Position numbers and translations under genes: made by a program. This document shows, one piece after another, positions 1 through 6,328 of a stretch of 13,599 bases of DNA (its first letter is position 1; each line of letters begins with the position of its first letter). The notes beneath the pieces were generated by a model. That model made no database searches, was not told the DNA's origin, and saw only the letters and a program-made list of their open reading frames with translations. Source of the DNA: DASUPK01 sp036520315 (lineage in GTDB: Bacteria; Actinomycetota; Thermoleophilia; Solirubrobacterales; 70-9); assembly GCA_036520315.1 (NCBI GenBank), contig DATDJZ010000035.1, forward strand, positions 1 to 13,599, in the 5' to 3' direction.

Positions 1-944
1 AGGAGCTCGACTCGCAGACGCTCGCCAGCTGGCTGCGCAAGCGGGCCCGCACCAAGAAGGCGCGGACCCTGCTCGAGATCGCGGCCGGCACGGTGACCGG
101 GGCCGAGACGGCGCAGCTCTCCGCCCTGTGGTTGCTCTCCACCGCGAGCTCGGCCGGCAGCTTCGACGCGCTGATCGATGTGGAGGGAGGCGGTCAGCAG
201 GACCGCTTCGTCGGCGGCTCGCAACGACTCTCACAGAGGCTCGCGGAGGAGCTCGGGGACGCCCTGATCGTCTCCCGCCCCGTGCGGCGGATCGCTCAGG
301 ACGGCGGCGGGCTGGACGTCGAGGCGGACGGCTTCCAGGCGCGGGCGCACCGGGTGATCGTCGCGGTGCCGCCGCCGCTGGCCGGCCGGATCGCGTTCGC
401 TCCTTCGCTCGGCGGTCGCCGCGACCAACTCACCCAGCGGATGGGGAACGGGGCGATCACGAAGTGCGCCGCCGTCTATCCGGAACCGTTCTGGCGGGAG
501 CAGGGTCTGAGCGGGCAGGCGGTGAGCGACGGGGGCCCGGTGAGCACGACCTTCGACAACTCGCCGCCGGACGGCGCCCCGGGCGTGCTGCTCGGCTTCA
601 TCGCGGGCGCCGAGGCGATCCGCCATGCCCGTCGCTCCGAGGCCGAGCGGCGCCGCGTCGTGCTCGAGTGCTTCGAGCGGCTGTTCGGCCAGGAGGCGGC
701 GAAGCCCGGGATCTACCTGGAGACGGCCTGGGCCGAGGAGGAATGGAGCCGCGGAGGCCCCGTCTGCTCGTTCGGGCCGGGCGTGCTCGCCAACTATGGC
801 GAGGCGCTGCGCCAGCCAGCCGGCCGCGTCCACTGGGCCGGAGCCGAGACCGCGACGGTCTGGACCGGCTACATGGACGGCGCCGTGCGCTCCGGCGAGC
901 GCGCGGCCGAAGAGGTGCTCGACGCGGAAGGATGGCGGCTGTGA
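1..944 (+). CDS. Flavin-containing amine oxidase, C-terminal part (5' partial)
   Basis: The reading frame is open from the left edge (first full codon at 3) to TGA at 942-944, so the N-terminal FAD-binding Rossmann segment lies outside the window. The visible part has the GGSQRLSQRL segment typical of the monoamine oxidase family. It also has the C-terminal FAD-contacting stretch around WAGAETATVWTGYMDGAVRSG (about 827-891). Known members oxidise primary, secondary or polyamines, or amino acids, to imines using FAD and O2. The substrate cannot be told from this fragment. The last 4 bp overlap the start of the amidase gene, so the two are probably one operon. An internal GTG at 93 could be read as a start, but the upstream codons continue the same protein (ASWLRKRARTKKARTLLEIA), so it was not used. 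Confidence 0.9.
   Translation, partial: ELDSQTLASWLRKRARTKKARTLLEIAAGTVTGAETAQLSALWLLSTASSAGSFDALIDVEGGGQQDRFVGGSQRLSQRLAEELGDALIVSRPVRRIAQDGGGLDVEADGFQARAHRVIVAVPPPLAGRIAFAPSLGGRRDQLTQRMGNGAITKCAAVYPEPFWREQGLSGQAVSDGGPVSTTFDNSPPDGAPGVLLGFIAGAEAIRHARRSEAERRRVVLECFERLFGQEAAKPGIYLETAWAEEEWSRGGPVCSFGPGVLANYGEALRQPAGRVHWAGAETATVWTGYMDGAVRSGERAAEEVLDAEGWRL
926..932 (+). promoter_or_regulatory. Ribosome binding site deciding the amidase start
   Basis: GGAAGGA lies 8 nt before GTG 941. That spacing favours GTG 941 over ATG 932, which lies within the site, and over ATG 950, which is too far. The site sits inside the last codons of the amine oxidase gene, which fits translational coupling. Confidence 0.5.
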
Positions 945-2356
945 GCCCGATGCCGGCCACCGAGGACGAGGTGGCGTTCGCCGGAGCCGCGCGGATCGCG
1001 GAGATGGTCCGCGCCAAGGAGGTCTCCCCGAGCGAGTTGGTCGAGCTCTACCTGGAGCGGATCTCGCGAATCGAGCCGAAGCTGAACGCATTCCGGGTCG
1101 TGCTCGCGGAGCAGGCGCGCGCCGACGCCAAGCGGGCCGAGGAGCGGCTCGCCGGCGGCGATCAGGCGCCGCTGCTCGGGGTCCCGGTGGCGATCAAGGA
1201 CAACGTCGACTACGCGGGGGAGGTGACGACTCATGGCACGGCCGCCTACGGCGAGCCCGCAACGGAGGACGGACTGGTCGTCCGCAGGCTGCGTGAGGCG
1301 GGCGCCGTGATCCTCGGCAAGACCAACCTGCCCGAGCTCGCCATCTATGGGTTCACGGAGAGCCCGACCTGGGGCGATACCCGCAACCCCTGGGACCCGT
1401 CACGGACCTGCGGCGGTTCGAGCGGGGGCAGCGGAGTCGCGGTCTCGGCGGGAATGAGCGCGATCGCCCACGCCACCGACGGCGCCGGCTCCATCCGCTA
1501 CCCGGCCGCCTACTGCGGCCTCTTCGGGCTGAAGCCGCAGCGCAACCGCGTCTCCCTCTCGCCCGATCGCGAGCACTGGCACGGCCTCTCGGTCTCGGGC
1601 TGCGTCAGCAGGACCGTGATGGACACCGCCCTGTATCTCGATGCGGTGGGGGGGCCGGAGAGGGGCGACTTCGACGCGCCGCGGCCGTTCGAGCGGCCCC
1701 TGGCCGAGGCCGCGAAGACCCCGCCGGGCAAGCTGCGGATCGCGTGCACCACCAAGACGATCCTCCCGGTGCCCAAGGCGAGCGAGGTGATCGACGCCTA
1801 CGAGGAGACGATCGCGCTGTTGCGCTCGCTCGGTCACGAGGTGACCGGCGCCGCGCCGAACCTCGGCCGCCTCGTCACGGACTTCTATCCCCTCTACTTC
1901 CGCGGCATCCGCGACGAGGCGCTTTCGCTTCCTCACCCGGAGCGGCTCTCCCACCAGACCAAGGGCTTCGTCCGCCTCGGGCGGCTGTACAGCGACCGCC
2001 GGCTCGCCAAGGTCCGCGATCGGATGCCCGCGGCGTCGCGGCGGATCCAACAGCTCTGGCGCGACTACGACGTGCTGCTCACACCCGCGACCGCCCAGCT
2101 CCCGGTCGAGATCGGGCGCTGGCGGGGCCAGGGCGCGCTGCGGACGATCAACGGGATGTCGAACGTCTATCCCTACGCCGCCGCCTGGAACTACACGGGC
2201 CAGCCGGCCGCGACGATCCCGGCGGGCTTCACCGACACGGGGCTGCCGCGCTCGGTGATGCTGATCGCGCGGCCGGATGACGAGGCGACCCTGATCTCGC
2301 TCGGCGCCCAGCTCGAGGACGAGCGGCCCTGGGCCGACCGGAAGCCTGCTGTCTGA
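941..2356 (+). CDS. Amidase-signature family hydrolase
   Basis: A protein of 471 aa, the usual length for this family, which hydrolyses amides to acid and amine or ammonia. The Ser-cisSer-Lys triad is visible. Lys86 is in GVPVAIKDNV, the cis-Ser is Ser160 in GGSSGGSG, and the nucleophile is Ser184 in DGAGSIRYPA, 24 residues after Ser160 as in characterised members. CGLFGLKP at 192-199 completes the signature. No signal peptide is seen, so it should be cytoplasmic. GTG 941 is chosen because of the GGAAGGA site and the 4-bp overlap with the amine oxidase stop. ATG 932 or ATG 950 would change the protein by 3 residues. Next to an amine oxidase, a role in catabolism of an amine or amide compound is plausible. 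The substrate is not predictable from sequence. Confidence 0.93.
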   Translation: MSPMPATEDEVAFAGAARIAEMVRAKEVSPSELVELYLERISRIEPKLNAFRVVLAEQARADAKRAEERLAGGDQAPLLGVPVAIKDNVDYAGEVTTHGTAAYGEPATEDGLVVRRLREAGAVILGKTNLPELAIYGFTESPTWGDTRNPWDPSRTCGGSSGGSGVAVSAGMSAIAHATDGAGSIRYPAAYCGLFGLKPQRNRVSLSPDREHWHGLSVSGCVSRTVMDTALYLDAVGGPERGDFDAPRPFERPLAEAAKTPPGKLRIACTTKTILPVPKASEVIDAYEETIALLRSLGHEVTGAAPNLGRLVTDFYPLYFRGIRDEALSLPHPERLSHQTKGFVRLGRLYSDRRLAKVRDRMPAASRRIQQLWRDYDVLLTPATAQLPVEIGRWRGQGALRTINGMSNVYPYAAAWNYTGQPAATIPAGFTDTGLPRSVMLIARPDDEATLISLGAQLEDERPWADRKPAV

Positions 2357-2409
2357 CGGCTTCACTCGAAGCCACGACGGCCACGGCGGCAAGCGGCCGC
2401 CGCACATAA

Positions 2410-2432
2410 CCGCTCCGCTCAGAGTGGAGCGG
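2410..2432 (+). terminator. Possible terminator hairpin after amidase gene
   Basis: A perfect 7-bp inverted repeat, CCGCTCC (2410-2416) and GGAGCGG (2426-2432), with a 9-nt loop, lies 53 bp after the amidase stop. No T-run follows, so intrinsic termination is uncertain. In GC-rich actinobacteria, hairpins without a U-tract are common at gene ends. Confidence 0.35.
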
Positions 2433-2478
2433 CCTGGCCGCCGCCGGCCCCTCACCTAGAGGTGTGATCTCAAGACCG

Positions 2479-2496
2479 CCGCTTTGTCCAAAGCGG
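2479..2496. repeat. Perfect 8-bp inverted repeat upstream of Rieske gene
   Basis: CCGCTTTG (2479-2486) and CAAAGCGG (2489-2496) are separated by TC, giving a compact palindrome 50 bp before the Rieske start. It could be a regulator-binding site or a short hairpin in the leader. No partner regulator is encoded next to it. Confidence 0.3.
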
Positions 2497-2546
2497 GAGC
2501 GATCGGCACTTCCCAAGGGAGCCGCTCAGGCTGAGATACTCCGCTG

Positions 2547-2924
2547 GTGACGAAATCCGAGCAGTCAGCGACCCGACTCGTAGCCGTTGACGACCTCGGT
2601 GACTCACAGGTCGCAGTGGTGGAAAAGACCCCGCACGGCGCCCTGGCCGTTGGCATCAGCGCGGGCAAGCCGTTCGCAGTGTCCAACCGCTGCCGCCACC
2701 TGCTCGGCCCGCTGGGCGAGGGGCACGTGACGGATGACGGATGCCTGGAATGCCCATGGCACGCCTCGCGCTATGACGTCGGCACCGGCAAGATGGTGCG
2801 GGGTCCTCAGGGCGCGTATAGGCGGCTAGCCGGCTTCGTCAAGGCGACTACCGGCCGCCTACCGCTTAGGAGGTTTCCGGTCGAGGTTCGCGACGGCGCA
2901 ATCTGGCTGGTCGAGAAGCGGTAG
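2547..2924 (+). CDS. Rieske [2Fe-2S] ferredoxin-like protein
   Basis: A protein of 125 aa that is essentially one Rieske domain. The cluster ligands are C49-R-H51 and C69-P-W-H72, giving C-x-H-x17-C-x2-H as in the Rieske family. ECPWHASRYDVGTGK follows the usual ECPWHG-type pattern after the second box. Small stand-alone Rieske proteins act as electron carriers for oxygenases or as redox modules. No oxygenase gene is adjacent, so the partner is unknown. No signal peptide or membrane segment is seen, so it is probably cytoplasmic. GTG 2547 is the start that leaves a full domain, but the Shine-Dalgarno sequence before it is weak. Composition looks less GC-biased than in the amidase gene upstream. 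Confidence 0.88.
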   Translation: MTKSEQSATRLVAVDDLGDSQVAVVEKTPHGALAVGISAGKPFAVSNRCRHLLGPLGEGHVTDDGCLECPWHASRYDVGTGKMVRGPQGAYRRLAGFVKATTGRLPLRRFPVEVRDGAIWLVEKR

Positions 2925-2946
2925 TCAGAGCCAGGGTTCTCCTTCC

Positions 2947-2964
2947 ATGCAAAAGCGGTACTCC
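2947..2964 (+). repeat. Copy A of a short repeated element (AAAGCGGTACTCC core)
   Basis: An 18-nt stretch just after the Rieske stop, ATGCAAAAGCGGTACTCC, matches 4894-4910 on the other strand with one gap and one mismatch. The function is unknown, and chance similarity is not excluded. Confidence 0.3.
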
Positions 2965-3062
2965 TGAGACTCCGCTGGGCCGTTGCTCCTGTGCGCGAGA
3001 AGCAAGCGCCTGATCCAAAGCGGGAAGTCGCGAGGATATCCAGCCCCGCTATCCAGAGCCAG

Positions 3063-3608
3063 CTACTTCTTCAGTTGACCCGGAGGGCCTATCGTCACCG
3101 TTTTCCCGCTCGTCCCCGGAGGCGGCGGACCATGACCACTTGCATGGCCGGGAGGCGTCCCGACATGCCCTGGAGGCGTCCCGCCATGACCGGGTGGCGT
3201 CCCGCCATGGCCGGGAGGCGTGCCGGCGGGTATCGGGGCAACGGGCGACGACTTATGCGGCTTGGGCCGGTTGGGCTCCTTGGACGTATCCCGCCCGCCC
3301 CCGTTGCCGCCAGTACCAGAGGCGGCCCCGGCGTTGAAGGTCCTCGCTATCGGAGTAGCCGCTGGCAAGCTGCCACCAGGTGCGGCGGGATTCCCGTTGC
3401 CCTTCCTCTTCTTCTCGGTTTCCGAGGAAAACGACCGCTCTGGCGGGATCCCACCAAACTCAAGGCCCCCGCCCCCGCTTTGCGGCCAAACACCCAAAGA
3501 GGCTGTCCCAAGGAGCCCCAGACACACGATCAGCGAGGCGAGGCCAATGCCCCCCACCCAGGTCATGTACGTCGGGCCGATCTTCCTTCCCTTGATCCCG
3601 TCGTCCAT
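3063..3608 (-). CDS. Membrane-anchored Gly/Pro-rich protein with GTPPGHG repeats
   Basis: A 181-aa protein not assigned to any known family. A short basic N-terminus (MDDGIKGRKI) is followed by one hydrophobic segment at about 15-40, read as a signal anchor. The rest is low-complexity and probably outside the cell: Gly/Ser/Lys-rich at 43-110, Pro/Lys at 111-125, then four tandem heptads of the type GTPPGHG at about 129-155 and a Pro/Gly tail. The heptads come from a 21-bp DNA repeat. The minus strand is preferred over overlapping plus-strand frames because only it gives an ordered membrane-segment-plus-repeat protein. AAGG lies about 10 nt before the ATG, a weak ribosome binding site. The protein may be a wall- or surface-associated spacer. 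Existence is fairly likely; function is unknown. Confidence 0.62.
   Translation of the reverse strand: MDDGIKGRKIGPTYMTWVGGIGLASLIVCLGLLGTASLGVWPQSGGGGLEFGGIPPERSFSSETEKKRKGNGNPAAPGGSLPAATPIARTFNAGAASGTGGNGGGRDTSKEPNRPKPHKSSPVAPIPAGTPPGHGGTPPGHGGTPPGHVGTPPGHASGHGPPPPGTSGKTVTIGPPGQLKK
3143..3226 (-). repeat. 21-bp tandem repeat, four copies
   Basis: Four head-to-tail 21-bp units start at 3143, 3164, 3185 and 3206. The plus-strand consensus begins CATGNCCGGGAGGCGTCCCG. Units differ at a few positions. The unit length is a multiple of three and encodes one GTPPGHG-type heptad per copy on the minus strand, so copy-number change would keep the reading frame. Confidence 0.85.
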
Positions 3609-3713
3609 GACGAGGGGACCTTAGCGGGCGCTACGCCCTCGCCCCGGGTGGCCTCCGCGAGAGAAACCGGATTTAGCGAGGCGAGAGGAAATGCCGCGCC
3701 GCGAGAAATTTGA

Positions 3714-3733
3714 TTGCGAGATTACTCCCGCAA
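3714..3733 (-). terminator. Possible terminator of the SnoaL operon
   Basis: On the minus strand, just after the last operon gene, TTGCG-GAG pairs with CTC-GCAA around a TAAT loop with one bulged base, followed by TCAAATTTC. It is placed correctly for transcription ending at 3738. The T-tract is short, so this is tentative. Confidence 0.35.
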
Positions 3734-3737
3734 GCGC

Positions 3738-4142
3738 CTACTCCTGCAGCCCGGCTGCTTCGAGGGCCTGATCCCGATCTCGACCCCATTCGAAGCGCAC
3801 GATCCTGCCGTCCCGCAGGATCCAGGTGTGCACCTCTTCCTGGACGGCCTCGCTCTCGCTGCCGCGGCCATGGGCGTAAAAGGTGAGGACGGCGACCACC
3901 GCATCGCCCTGGTCGATCAACTCGTGAATGACGTATCGAGGCGAGGCAAACAACTCGTGAGCTCGCCGTAGAGCCTTCGCCACCTCGGCAGGGCCGCGGC
4001 GAGTTCCGGGTTCGACCGCGTAGGGGGGATTGACGTATTCGATGTCCGGGGTGCCAAGTTCCGCGACGAGCCCCTCCGGATCTCGATGGATCAGCCCCTC
4101 CTCGTAGATCCGGCGCACGATCTCCACGTTCTCCTGCGACAT
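3738..4142 (-). CDS. SnoaL-like (NTF2 fold) protein, second paralogue
   Basis: A 134-aa protein starting MSQENVEIVRRIYEEG, the characteristic opening of SnoaL-like NTF2-fold proteins in actinobacteria. It continues through a domain of normal length with IEYVNPP, RRGPAEVAKALR, VIHELIDQGDAVVAVLTFYAHGRG and TWILRDGRIVRFEWGRDRDQALEAAGL. The fold is a cone-shaped pocket used by polyketide cyclases, isomerases and many proteins of unknown role, so no reaction can be assigned. It is the last gene of a minus-strand operon, 3 bp after the preceding stop. GGGAG, 7 nt before ATG, is its ribosome binding site and lies inside the end of the gene before it. It is a paralogue of the product of 4470-4871: both share the MS(Q/E)ENVE start and the ALEAA(E/G)L end. 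Confidence 0.88.
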   Translation of the reverse strand: MSQENVEIVRRIYEEGLIHRDPEGLVAELGTPDIEYVNPPYAVEPGTRRGPAEVAKALRRAHELFASPRYVIHELIDQGDAVVAVLTFYAHGRGSESEAVQEEVHTWILRDGRIVRFEWGRDRDQALEAAGLQE

Positions 4143-4145
4143 CGC

Positions 4146-4466
4146 CTACTCCCGCTTTACGGCGACCTCTCCCGCCTCGCCGCGTTTTTCGACGATCCAG
4201 AAGTGTTCGTATTTCTTGACCACCTCTTCCACGCCGGGTTCAACGTCGGTGGCGGTGTGGCCTGGCGCGACAGCGAAGCGCTCCGCCTGCGAGCGGACCT
4301 CCTCCCATTCCCGCCCGGAAAGTCGCAAGCGGACGCCGCAATCGAGGCGCCAGCACTCGCACCGAAAACCTGCCACCTGAAGGCCAGCGCGAAGCCAGTC
4401 ATCCTTGCTCCTGTTCAGGTCCCGACAAAACGCTTCGTTTTCCGCGATGCGTTCCTCCCGCGACAT
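4146..4466 (-). CDS. Small Cys-x-Cys protein of unknown function
   Basis: A 106-aa cytoplasmic protein with no signal peptide. The layout is an N-terminal acidic helix (MSREERIAENEAFCRDLN), then FRCECWRLDC, then a basic segment with REWEEVRSQAERFAVAPGH, and a C-terminal half ending YEHFWIVEKRGEAGEVA. Cys36, Cys38 and Cys43 with His70 (PGH) could form a metal site, but this is inference. From memory, similar short proteins (CECA...C, then PGH, then VVEK-GEAGE) are frequent in Thermoleophilia-type genomes without a known role. It sits between two SnoaL genes with 3-bp gaps on both sides, so it is made from the same transcript. Position 14 carries a further Cys outside the motif. Confidence 0.8.
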   Translation of the reverse strand: MSREERIAENEAFCRDLNRSKDDWLRAGLQVAGFRCECWRLDCGVRLRLSGREWEEVRSQAERFAVAPGHTATDVEPGVEEVVKKYEHFWIVEKRGEAGEVAVKRE

Positions 4467-4469
4467 CGC

Positions 4470-4871
4470 CTATTCCCGCAGCTCGGCGGCTTCGAGGGCC
4501 TCCGCCTTATCAGCGAACCCTTGACCATGGACGACCTTGCCGTCCGCAAATCTCCACACTTGCCAGAACGTGAAGGTGGCAGGGATACCGCTCCGTCGCC
4601 CCTGCCCGCGAAGCGTCGCGCCCAGCACAACCGAATCACCTGCATCGATCAACGCGTCGACTTGCGCGTGAGAGTCGCTGAACTCCTCGGCCAGCCACAT
4701 CACAAATTCCTTGTATCCCTCTGGCCCCCGGTAGGTGCCGGTGCGTCCCGGCACCGTTCCAGCGGCTATGTATTCACAGTCGGGCGCAAGGTCCGCCACA
4801 GCCGCGTCAAGATCCCCTCGCTCATATGCTTCGTAAGCGCGGCGGATCATCTCGACGTTCTCCTCCGACAT
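4470..4871 (-). CDS. SnoaL-like (NTF2 fold) protein, first paralogue
   Basis: A 133-aa protein starting MSEENVEMIRRAYEAYERGDLDAAV, a typical SnoaL-like opening, followed by CEYIAAGTVPGRTGTYRGPEGY, VDALIDAGDSVVLGATLRGQGRRSG, and FTFWQVWRFADGKVVHGQGFADKAEALEAAELRE. These match the usual strand/helix order of the NTF2 pocket fold. An in-frame ATG exists 39 nt upstream (4910), but the extra MESGTPPRDTERA has no place in the family, so 4871 is used. Its ribosome binding site is weak. It is the first gene of the three-gene minus-strand operon. The ligand or reaction is unknown; small-molecule binding or turnover is the family expectation. Confidence 0.88.
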   Translation of the reverse strand: MSEENVEMIRRAYEAYERGDLDAAVADLAPDCEYIAAGTVPGRTGTYRGPEGYKEFVMWLAEEFSDSHAQVDALIDAGDSVVLGATLRGQGRRSGIPATFTFWQVWRFADGKVVHGQGFADKAEALEAAELRE

Positions 4872-4893
4872 CGCCCGCTCAGTATCTCTCGGG

Positions 4894-4910
4894 GGAGTAC
4901 CGCTTTCCAT
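4894..4910 (-). repeat. Copy B of a short repeated element (AAAGCGGTACTCC core)
   Basis: ATGGAAAGCGGTACTCC on the minus strand, 23 nt before the first SnoaL start, matches 2947-2964 on the plus strand. Here it could be part of the leader or promoter of the SnoaL operon. Confidence 0.3.
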
Positions 4911-4971
4911 GCAAAGAAGTAGTCCAGCGTCGCCGGGGAATCACACCTCTAAGCGGAGAAGGGGGTCGCCG

Positions 4972-5850
4972 CTAGCTGGCGGCGCCGACCCGGGCCGGGG
5001 TGCCGATCTCGAGCTCCTGCGCCTCCGCCGCCATCTCGATGGCACCGTCCGGGCCGCCGAGCTCACCCCAGCGCTCCTGCGCGGTCTCGTGGAAGCGATC
5101 GAGGAACTCGTCCGAGTGCAGCGGGTCGTGATGGAAGAGCATCAGCCGCCGGGCCTCGACCCGGCGCGCGAAAGTGAGAGTGTCGGTGAGCCTGGAGTGG
5201 CCCCAGCCGACGTGCTCCGGGTACTCCTCGTCCGTGTACTGGCAGTCATGGATCAGCAGGTCGGCGTCGTGGGCCAGGTCGAAGCCGGAGATCCACTCGG
5301 GCTCGAGGGTCTCGAGCGGCGCGCCCAGTCCCGGCTCGTGGTCCGAGATGTAGGTCAGGGTCGTGTCGCCGTCGGTGAGCCGGTAGCCGAGCGTGGGCCC
5401 GCGGTGGGTGACGGCCTCGGCGCGGATCTTGGCGGGCCCGATCTCCCACTCGGTCGCGGGCGTGTCACGGAAGTTGACGTCGCAGGGCAACTCGCGCACC
5501 TCGACGGGGGAGAGGGGGGCGGAGATGTAGCGTGCGATCCGCTCCTCGAGCGAAGCCTCGGGGGAGGAGGGACCCCAGATCGTGATCTGGGACTCCGAAC
5601 GGAAGCAGGGCGCGAAGAACATCAACCCCTGAATGTGGTCGAGGTGCAGGTGGGTGAGCAGGATGTTCACCTTCGGCAGCTCCCTGGCGATGCCGACACC
5701 GAGACTGCGGATGCCGGTGCCGGCGTCGATGATCAGCGTCGACCCGTCCGAGAGCTCGAGCTCGACGCAGGAGGTGTTGCCGCCATAGCGGTTCATCTCG
5801 GGTCCCGGCGCCGGGACCGAGCCGCGCGCACCCCACACCTTCATCTTCAC
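4972..5850 (-). CDS. MBL-fold metallohydrolase (phosphodiesterase-like)
   Basis: A 292-aa metallo-beta-lactamase-fold enzyme. The N-terminal strand MKVWGARGSVPAPGPEMNRYGGNTSCVEL is the pattern seen in the PhnP / cyclic-phosphodiesterase-like branch. The metal motif is T66-H67-L-H69-L-D71-H72. Further candidate ligands are His149 (AVTHRG), Asp202 (LLIHDCQY), His218 (GWGHS) and His241 (FHHDP). A two-metal centre cleaving a phosphodiester or similar ester is the family expectation; the substrate is unknown. No signal peptide. GTG 5850 is chosen because AGGTGA lies 7 nt before it; ATG 5844, two codons later, is the alternative. It follows the PAS gene by 44 bp on the same strand and is probably cotranscribed with it. 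The stop is at 4972-4974. Confidence 0.9.
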   Translation of the reverse strand: MKMKVWGARGSVPAPGPEMNRYGGNTSCVELELSDGSTLIIDAGTGIRSLGVGIARELPKVNILLTHLHLDHIQGLMFFAPCFRSESQITIWGPSSPEASLEERIARYISAPLSPVEVRELPCDVNFRDTPATEWEIGPAKIRAEAVTHRGPTLGYRLTDGDTTLTYISDHEPGLGAPLETLEPEWISGFDLAHDADLLIHDCQYTDEEYPEHVGWGHSRLTDTLTFARRVEARRLMLFHHDPLHSDEFLDRFHETAQERWGELGGPDGAIEMAAEAQELEIGTPARVGAAS

Positions 5851-5857
5851 CGTTTGA

Positions 5858-5863
5858 TCACCT
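5858..5863 (-). promoter_or_regulatory. Ribosome binding site for the MBL gene (GTG start)
   Basis: AGGTGA on the minus strand is 7 nt before GTG 5850 and 13 nt before ATG 5844, so it favours GTG. The same arrangement (AGGTGATCA, 4 nt, GTGAAG) occurs at 11710-11728 before the small secreted protein gene. Confidence 0.55.
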
Positions 5864-5894
5864 GCTCCTCTCTCCTCCCGCAGCGTATCGGCCT

Positions 5895-6296
5895 CTAATC
5901 GCCGCCGCGCGAGTTCCGTGCCCAGAAGAAGATCATCGCCCCCTCCTGGCCGCCCTCGGCGACGATCGGGAGGGCCGTCGACTCGATCTCGTACTCCTCG
6001 CCGGTGATCGAGCGGATCTCGAAGCGACCGTGGGCGGGGCGGCCCTGGCGGAGCGCCTGCGTGGTCGGCAGATCCTCGATCGGGATCGGATCGCCATCGG
6101 TGCTGAACGGCCCGACGGCGTGGCTCCACTCCTCGGCCGGCATCCGGCCGGATTCCTCGAAGGAGATCCCGAGCATGGCGCCGGCCGCCTCGTTGTAGAA
6201 GATCAGCGCGCCGCTCTCGTCGACGAGGAAGGCGGGTGTGGAGAGGCTGGTGAGGAAATTCCGAGCCAGGATCAGCTCTAGCGGCTTCTGCGCCAT
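5895..6296 (-). CDS. Single-domain PAS protein
   Basis: A 133-aa protein consisting of one PAS domain: FLTSLSTPAFLVDESGALIFYNEAAGAMLGISFEESG is the PAS core with the conserved FYN-x-AAG, and EEYEIESTALPIVAEGGQEGAMIFFWAR gives the closing strands. No kinase, cyclase or DNA-binding domain is attached, so it must act through a partner. No Cys or His obviously marks haem or flavin binding. The gene lies directly upstream of the MBL hydrolase (44-bp gap, same strand), which makes that enzyme the first candidate partner. ATG 6296 is chosen. A TTG codon at 6305 in frame would add only MCA. It diverges from the propeller gene with 32 bp between start codons. Confidence 0.85.
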   Translation of the reverse strand: MAQKPLELILARNFLTSLSTPAFLVDESGALIFYNEAAGAMLGISFEESGRMPAEEWSHAVGPFSTDGDPIPIEDLPTTQALRQGRPAHGRFEIRSITGEEYEIESTALPIVAEGGQEGAMIFFWARNSRGGD

Positions 6297-6328
6297 TGCG
6301 CACAAGTCTCGCGTATGCTCGCGGCCGC

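Noticed and set aside
128..940. Open frame extending the amidase frame upstream by 271 codons
   Set aside because: It overlaps the amine oxidase in another frame, is full of Arg/Gly/Ala typical of out-of-frame GC-rich DNA, and the amidase domain begins normally just after 941.
2485..3022. Shared TCCAAAGCGGGA at 2487-2498 and 3015-3026
   Set aside because: A 12-nt match is expected several times by chance in a window of this size, and the surrounding bases do not align.
3131..3240. Tandem repeat considered as a CRISPR array
   Set aside because: Units are directly abutting 21-mers with no spacers and are part of a coding sequence.
2991..3713. 240-codon plus-strand frame antisense to the GTPPGHG gene
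   Set aside because: It has no membrane segment, no domain and Arg/Pro-heavy composition. The minus-strand product has an ordered anchor-plus-repeat structure.
4086..4922. 278-codon plus-strand frame across the SnoaL operon
   Set aside because: It is antisense to parts of three genes, two with recognisable SnoaL domains. No domain or ribosome site supports the plus strand.
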